This document shows, one piece after another, positions 50,101 to 59,100 of a stretch of DNA of 64,000 nt. The stretch is from NCBI GenBank assembly GCA_038373865.1, contig JAXGGA010001617.1, forward strand, positions 62,001 to 126,000, given 5' to 3'. Below the pieces are notes generated by a model. It was given only the letters and a program-made list of their open reading frames with translations. It made no database searches and had not been told where the DNA came from. Made by a program: the position numbers and the translations under genes. Numbering within the stretch: position 1 is the first letter of the stretch; the number at the start of each line of letters is the position of its first letter. The DNA is from Uloborus plumipes (Eukaryota; Arthropoda; Arachnida; Araneae; Uloboridae).

Positions 50101-53100
50101 TTACGCATTTCTAAAACTTAAAATTGTCATGTAAATTCTGTCCGGAGTTTTTTTAAACATCCCCCTGCTACAAACTCAAAGCTGCATTAGAGAAAAATCT
50201 ACTTCGCTTGCAAATGCTTTTTTGGCATGAAGTTTAACGTAATCAGAGTGAAGTTGTCGAAATTGCTGAGAACGGTGTTGAAACGCCATTTTGTGTAGTT
50301 TCAGAGCCACATTTGTGATGAAAGTATGTATTTCTGTCGTTGTGAAAACAGTCCTCTGGTAAGTGGTTTTATTAACATTAATTAGTTTGATTAGACATAT
50401 TTATTATGTCCATGATAGGTGTCTACATATATGGGTAGTTTCGTTACAAATTATGTTCCAATAGTTTTGTAAATATTACTCAACTAAGTGAAAATACAGT
50501 CCTCTGGCACAGTCCATTTCCTAGTAATACTGGACAGGGGACTTGCCACCTGTCATGATTTATCACAAAAACACAAACTTTAATTTACCCCCTTTAGAAC
50601 TAAAGTAAAACTTCATTATTTATATATAATTCATTTAAATTACCAAAATTCATTTCTAGAGTAATAGTATTATATTTGAAGGAGCAAGTGGATAAAGGTG
50701 ATAAGTGTCAATTTTGGAAAAACATACTTTTTACCATGATGAAGGTGAAAAGGTAATTTTTTTTGTAAGCTTTTTCTAGGAATTTAAAATATTGTGACTT
50801 ATCACCTTTATTCACTTACCCCCTTCAATTGTGTTTGTGAGTTAACACAATTGAACACACACTAGTTTGGATTTGTGTAAATCGGCGAAATTCAAAAGTC
50901 ACATATCTCCTTTATCCACTTGCTCCTTCAATTATAAGAACATTAAAAAAAAAAAAAAAGATTCTGTTTGGAAAATGACGAATTAACAGAGAATTGCCCT
51001 TAAACACCATTTCCGAAAGAGCAGATATTCATAATTCACTTCAAGCTGGAAATGTAATCTATTTTTTCCAATATTGTTCTTTCAGAAATCTTACGAATGT
51101 TTTTTAAGTTTAGATAACTTTAGTACATTCGTATTGTCTTTGATATAATTAATTTATTAGTAAATACCCTGAAATTAAACCCATAAAAACTTTTTTAAAT
51201 TCCGTTACTCTCCTTTTGTTACAGTAATCAATCAAAGTTTTAATGTTATAAAAAAAACTGTTACAAGCATTTAAACTTATAAACTGTTGCTTTTCACTCA
51301 AAAAATGAACGATATTGGATTGTACAAAATATTCTAATTTTGCTTGAACTGAAACATTTTATTTCGTGTGTGTGTTTTGTGATTTTACTATCTACGTCCA
51401 AATGAAAATACACCCAAGACTCGAATTTTACCTAATGAAATATTTATATTTATACTTGAACCTTTGTAATGTATTACATTTTACCTATTAACACTGTTTT
51501 GCAGAATATTAGTGACTTTGGTGCATTCGAAGATTTACTAAATGCATTTGAAAGAAATGTGTCAGTTATAATTGTTTCCTCGAAAACTTGGAAAGACGAT
51601 CTATATAATAAAGTAAGTTATAGTATCAACATTTTCCTGATATTTCGCCAGAAACTGAATTTGTTGTTGTTACTGAAACCACTCTGGTATCCGAGCCCGA
51701 GTAGATATATCTACCTGATTTAAGACGATTTTGGTGCGGTGTTCGCTTTTACGAGCACCATTAAGGTGGAAATCCAATTTAGCTCAACATGTCATTAGAC
51801 CCTTTTATATGGCAGGAAGCCATTCATAACACACTCATTCACACAGAGAAAGGACAGGAGAGAGAAAGTACATCTATGCTCCAGCCGGGATTCAAACCGG
51901 AGCTTTCTCCTCCTGGTCACTCCTCAGACCACTAGAGTAGATGGCCGGCTTGAAACTGAATATAAAATTGACACTGCTTGCCTTTTTTGGAGAAGGGGGG
52001 AATACGATAGAGCACAGGTAAGCAAGCTGTCGATAGCGATCGACCTGTCGATCTTGAAACCATTTTGAGTCGATAGCGGCAATGTTTTGAACCTTGCTTT
52101 ATGTATTAGTAGAACTATTGAACACTAGTTTCTGGACCAAAATTAGGCTTATCGTCTAAATCGAAAGCAATTTGAAAAATGTCCTTTTATGGTCATTATC
52201 TTATCAATGTTAAAACAAGCAGTATTCTCGTGAATGAAAGTATTTTGAAGTGGGTTACCATATTATTTTATCAGTTTAAAGCAATTAATAATTGTTTAAC
52301 TAATTATTATTTAATAAGTTTTAAAGTCTGTATTGATAAAAGGTAACCTATAATTTGTAGTCAGCAGTCTCAACATAACCATGAATGCAACACATTTGTT
52401 TAAGTTTATAGTTAAGTCATCTCATACCTCCTGTCTAAGTCGATCTTTTATCTCTACATAGTGCAAAATGAAGTCTCAAAAAGCATCTATTTAAACGCTC
52501 AAAACTCGAGAACAACCGCCCAATTTTGCTTAAAATTTCAGCGTTTGTTCCTTTTTGCTCTGAAAAGGTTTAGACACCAGTTCGAAAAGGACTCGCGATA
52601 AGCGATTCCCTTACTGTTCCAATCGAAAGTCATTTTTACGTAAATCACCGAAAATAGTTTAAAATTACCTGCACATATGAATGTTTATGTCGCTAGAAAG
52701 GGAAAATTTTACTACGTTCACTGCAATTTGCTCTAACTCTTTATCTGAAATACTGTGTGAGTTATTTTCGTTTGAAACTTACTTTTTCAAAGCTTCACTC
52801 AATTTCATGCACTACCTCCCACATAAAAACCATCAATAAAAAACTAATTGTTCCTCAGTTTTCTTTTTTACATCATTTGATAGAGCGATATTTTTAACTC
52901 CAGATTTATGTCAACTTACAGTCGAGGATCCACGCTTCTATCTCAAACAGAACAAAAGTTCCAGGCGTTTGACTTACAGTGTTCGAATTTATCTTTTTCA
53001 TTCATGCTAGTGCCGTTTTATTGTGTTGCCATGACTATGTCTTCTAAATTCTTTGCTGTTTCTTCCTTCTAATTTTGATTTCTTAAAAGTATTTTATTTT

Positions 53101-56100
53101 TTAGCGGTTGTTTCGGATGATTTTAAAGCTCATTCAAATTACATGACCTGTATTTTTTTTTTTTTTACCTTTACAGCACGAGCACAGCCGTGCGGGTACA
53201 GCTAGTTCACACTAAACTTGGAAAGTAGATCTTCGGCCAATTTAAGTTGCCGATCGCTGCGGCAGAGTATTGGCGTTGAGTTGAGTAGTTTGTCACTTTA
53301 GTAGTAGTTTTGCGAAGGTATTCCAACTCAAATCAAAGCCGGTCTCTCTCTCACGCGTCCATTTTTCACTGAACTTCCTAAAAAAGAAGTGAACATTGCT
53401 AGGGTCATATCTCAAGTAGCCAGAGCCGCACTAAATACTAGAGAAAACACAGTGAGGGCATGGAAAAATTTACGGGGATGCCAGGAGGTGAATTTTGGAT
53501 CGATTTTGAGTAGAAAATAAATTTATTTCATCTTGGAAAATGTTCACATCGAAGTCAATTTACTCGTAAGGAAGCAAAAAATTGTATGCTTAATGTAGAA
53601 ATGTGTATCTTTATTAGTTGAAGGAACGCGAGCAGTTTCTTCAGTCGTGTCTAGATGAGCAAATGAATTTGCTGCAAACTGTAACAAAAAAGACAAGCGA
53701 TCTGATGAGAAATTTGAAGGAGGCATACGAAGGATACCGCTTGATTGTTGCGGAAGCTCCAAACCGGGACTTGGTGAATAAGGTATGTTATTCACGTATA
53801 AATAGTACTTGTGTATATATAAGTTGGAATCTGTAGTTCAGACAAGGCTCTATTCCTTAATTCTTTAAACAAACTGCGGGTAAAACTATACACTTCCACA
53901 ACGCCAAACTAATGATAATACTTATAGTAATAGTAATAACTAAATAAAAGTATTGACTTTTTTTTGTGTATGGAGTAATGAGTAAAAATGCTAGGGCTGT
54001 TCAATTAGAATGATCACATATTTTTCAGGTAAATAAAATATCCATGCTCAGAAAACGAATAATGCATGTATAGTGGGATAAGTAAAAAATGCATGGTTAA
54101 AATTCAAGGAACATGACGTCAATAAATGACTTTGGCAGTAATCCAAGTACATAGTTTAGTTTTCGCCTAGTAGATAGCTAGACAGATCAGGTCTAAGGAT
54201 GAATCAGTCATGCAATATACTGAAAATCAATAAAAAAACATATCTTTTGTTCTGTTTGAAAAAAATCTTAGTTCGTCTAGAAGTTCATGCAATTTTTCAA
54301 AAACGTATTTCGCAGTGTCTTGATAGCCAGAGTGTTTCCTACGGAGAATTGATTTGTATTGAGTACTCCTGTGTCCATAAATCTTGCTCAATAGTTTTGA
54401 ATAGAAGTAAAAAGACTTGACACATTAAATGTTCCTGCAGCTTAACGAACACTGTTAAAAAAATGTCCTGAAAATAACGAAAAAATATACGGCAGCTGAG
54501 TTGCCGGAGTTTTTCCGTTTCGTTAATTATATTTCCGTGATTTTGAAAAAGCTCCGTTCGTCATTTTTTCGTTTCTTAATTCTCCGTTCTTCATTTTTTC
54601 GGTTCCCCGCTTACACGTTATAGGCTTATACCTATACGCTTATATATAGGATAAAATGATGCACAAAAATGTAAACTTTATCTCTTACGAATTTTTTTTT
54701 TAGAAAAAGTTTGAAAATGTCCACTCATACTTAAAGCAAAATCCAGTGCATCAGCTCAAACTCTTTAAAGCAATGCAATAATTGGCTTTTTTTTTCATTA
54801 AAAATTTTAGTTCATTAAAATAACATGATTTTTTTTTTTATGAAGATTACATCAATCTCGCATAAAATACTCAAATATTTTGAAGATGGAATGGTCAATG
54901 CATAGTATTTTCTGAGCACATAACTTACATAAAACATTAAGAAATATTAACAAGGTGCATTTTTTTTAAATATTTTCTCTTAGGTTTGAATACAAATTAA
55001 GTTCTTCCGAAAGTTTTTTTTTTCCTTTCTGAATTTGAAACATTCGTAGTTCCTTTAAAAAGACTCCTGTATTTTTACTAATTTCCTCTATTTTCATATA
55101 TTTACGTTAAGGTGTTCATAGTGATCAACACTTTAAGAAAAGCACTCTCAAAATTGACGATATTTTCTTTGTTTTTAATGAAATGGCTTCCAAGAATTAT
55201 GGCGAACATTTTGTCAAATTGAAGAAACTGCTTTCGTCACTTTTTTGAGGATGAATTTCATCAAATGTAACGAAATATTTCTTCATCCTAGTTTCGTCAA
55301 AAAGACAATCATTTTCGTAATTTTGACAGCATTAATGTCGTCACATTAGTTTCACTGCAGCTGAGCATGTTAGTTTATTCAATGTTTGAGTATTCATTTT
55401 CTTATTTTATTTGATATTTTGTCACTATCGATAATATCATAACTTTATAATCTGATAAAAATAATTTCTCTCTTTTTATATGTGGTCTCCCACAATATAA
55501 AAATATAAAATTGTAAAGGAAAAGAGCCACATGACAAAATTCGATTTTATTAATGTATAAATTTTGTTGTTCAGATGTTTAATTTCTTTATAAAGAAACA
55601 GCAACAGTTAACACTTTGGTCACTAACTACCTATTCCTTATTTTGCTCTGTTAACAATGCAGGATTTAAATTTTAAGAAACAATGCAGTAAATTACAAGA
55701 AAACAGTACAGGTACGACTCATGAATGAAATGAATTAATAGATCAGTAGGTTGCTATAAAGGTAAACATTGCATTTTCTGAAAATTATTTTAATGTACGA
55801 TAGCTCTGATTTGATTGTCCAAACTTTTGATTATGTTTAAATAAATACTTTTACAATGTTTTTTCATTTATTTCTAAAATTTTTTCCAACTGAAGATGAA
55901 ATGTGTAAATAAAGTCATTAAGGAATAATCTTTAAACTGGTTTACAAAAACTAAAAAATACGCTTTTAGATGCACTTATAATACATCAATATGTAATATA
56001 GTTTAGCATTTAGTTTAATAATAGTATTAAATATATTACTCTTATATTTGCAAAGAACGTGAATTTTATCTTTTATTCAGAGTTACATACACAAACAACT

Positions 56101-59100
56101 AAAATACTTATAATACATCGACATGTAATATAGTTTAGCTTTTAGTATTAAGAGTATTAAATATACACTAGGTGGCCAAAAGTATCCGGACACTTTCAAA
56201 AATTCACATTTTTACATATAGCTCGAGAAATAAGTGATCAATTGTTCTTTAATTTTAGTCATACAAAATATAGACTTCACCGAACATTTTCAAGTTGAAA
56301 TTAAATTACCCTTGCATTTGGGGGACGACAAGAAGGGGGTTGAAAGAAAAACCGCTTTTTGACCATAACTCTTCGAAAATAGCTCGGAATAAGCTATCAA
56401 TTTCAGTAATTAATTAGCATACTATGTATAATTACTGTACAAATTTTTATGAACGTACCACTCTTACTTCTGAAGATATGAAACATTTTTGAAAAAACGG
56501 CAATTTTATTTGAAGGGTTTTTGCTCATAACACGCAGAGTTTTCGATCAAACCTTATCACAACTTCAGGAAAGATGACAAAATACAAGAGAAAGAACATA
56601 CTAAAACGGTAAATAAAAATATTAAAAATTCGATGAGATATGAACGTTAAAAGGAAATAATTTTTCACGGCGCATGCGCGAACGACAGAAATTTATAACT
56701 ACAAAAATATTGTAGCCTGATTTATACTGCATCTTATAAAAAAAGTTCCAGTTGAATATCATGAAAAATGAAAAAGATATCAGCGATCTAGTGAGCTGTA
56801 TTTCATTCATTCGCAGACAATACATAAATAGTGAGGGGTTGTCCACAAATAGTGTGGTGACAATCGATCATTTTTTTTCAATGTTAAATTGTATACAGTT
56901 TGAAAATTTATATTCGGCATTGTCGTCATATTTCGTCTGTTCGGCCAAAAAGACCTTATACGTAGGTTTCCAAAAGTATCCGGACACCCTCTGAAACGTT
57001 GGTTTTGAACGACGACGCAATAACCTTTAATTTAAAAATAGCTCTTTGTGGACAGACCCTCACTATTTATGTATTGTCTGCGAATGAATGAAATACAGCT
57101 CACTAGATCGCTGATATCTTTTTCATTTTTCATGATATTCAACTGAAACTTTTTTTATAAGATGCAGTATAAATCAGGCTACAATATTTTTGTAGTTATA
57201 AATTTCTGTCGTTCGCGCATGCGCCGTGAAAAATTATTTCCTTTTAACGTTCATATCTCATCGAATTTTTAATATTTTTTTTTACCGTTTTAGTATGTTC
57301 TTTCTCTTGTATTTTGTCATCTTTCCTGAAGTTGTGATAAGGTTTGATCAAAAACTCTGCGTGTTATGAGCAAAAACCCTTCAAATAAAATTGCCGTTTT
57401 TTCAAAAATGTTTCATATCTTCAGAAGTAAGAGTGGTACGTTCATAAAAATTTGTACAGTAATTATACATAGTATGCTAATTAATTACTGAAATTGATAG
57501 CTTATTCCGAGCTATTTTCGAAGAGTTATGGTCAAAACGCGGTTTTTCTTTCAACCCCCTTCTTGTCGTCCCCCAAATGCAAGGGTAATTTAATTTCAAC
57601 TTGGAAATGTTCGGCGAAGCCTATATTTTGTATGACTAATGTTAAAGAACAATTGATCACTTATTTCTCGAGCTATATGTAAAAATGTGAATTTTTGAAA
57701 GTGTCCGGATACTTTTGGCCACCTAGTGTATTACTTTTATATTCGCAAAGAACGTGAATTTTATCTTTCATTTAGAGTTACATACATGCATACAAACAAA
57801 CCCACATGTGAAACTAATAAAAGCGTGTTAAAAAGCTTAGTTTTGAGACTAAGTTTTTTAATCGTTGTGGAAAATTACAAAAATCATTTTACTAACCCTC
57901 AGCACTCAGTTAGTTTATATATGTAACTCTTAAATGTCTATCAGTTTGCATCATGAAATAACTAACTATTAAGTCTAGACTGAAATTAAATTAAAAATAA
58001 TAATAACAAAAATAAAAGCATGATAAAAATTGATGGGGCAAGAGCCATTCTTACCTCTAATGGACGAAAATCCGAACAAAAAAGACAACAGAGTGTATGG
58101 ATTTTAAAATATACTCACACACCCTGTTGTTGCCCATTTTGATTGAATGCATAGCGATTAATTATGGACTGATAAACTAAATCTTCTTAAAAATGTCGTA
58201 CAAGGGAAACGCTGCATACAGAATCATCACATGACTTCCAGGTGCGTGAAAAGATCATTTTCTCACAAGTCTTCTAACGACACAAAATAATTGGGGGAAC
58301 GCTATAAATCCAGCCGACGTTTTTTTCAAAGCAATCTCAAATTAAAGCAAAATGGCTTCACAAGATATATCACGACATCAACAGACACGAATAAAATTAT
58401 ATGTTCGAATGCGATGTGTTTTGGAAAGCAGTGTCTTCCCACAGACTAATAATGCGAACAAAGTCCACGTCTCTCGCAGGAAGCTGTAATAAGCATGTAT
58501 TAATTCACAACGGCTCTCTGCATGTCATAAGTTTTGCCGCGTCTCGTACTTTTACCAGCGAATCATAGTTAACGCAGAAAAAATACGCCACAACCGTAAA
58601 GACGAGAAAATTCCGTTTTTGTTTCTCCAACTCGGTGATTCACGGAATATTTCTGTTTCTTTAAGGAAAAGATACGTTTTGAAGCGAAAACAGAAATTTT
58701 CCGTTAAAATCAGGAAAAAACTTCTTGAAAATTCAGGTTTTTTTTAACAGTGAAAGACTCGGTTCAAATCAGTTGGTATTTTCTATGTTATGCTGGCATG
58801 TCGATTCAAAACACTATGACGAATGCTACTACAATCTGCCGCGATTTTGAAATCTGTTTTTCATTTTTTTCCCTTCAAGTACTGAGGAAGATAATTTTAT
58901 ACAAAACTAACTGGTTGCACAACCCTTTTCATCTTCCGGTAAAACTCGAGAGCTCCACAGAACCCACTTTGGGAATCGTCGAGCCCGCTTATTAGAATAT
59001 CGATTAAAAGAACACCCCGCTTAATATAATACATATTTAATGAAGCAAACCAATGTAACGTATTGTTTTGATCCCGCATAATAGAATATTCCGCTTATTA

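Larger units (their letters stand above)
54449..58751. repeat. inverted terminal-like pair CACTGTTAAAAAAA
   Basis: cactgttaaaaaaatgtcctga at 54449 is met in inverse at ttcaggttttttttaacagtg ending near 58751, with further loosely inverted ccgtttttgtttc / gaaaacagaaa stretches. They may bound one 4.3-kb element or be ends of two separate copies. The palindrome at 56166 and the 49-nt exon candidate lie between. Confidence 0.4.

Noticed and set aside
58750..58760. Possible 11-nt partner exon for the 49-nt candidate
   Set aside because: It has the right length class and a good acceptor, but the donor gttcaa is weak and the acceptor is part of a repeat terminus.
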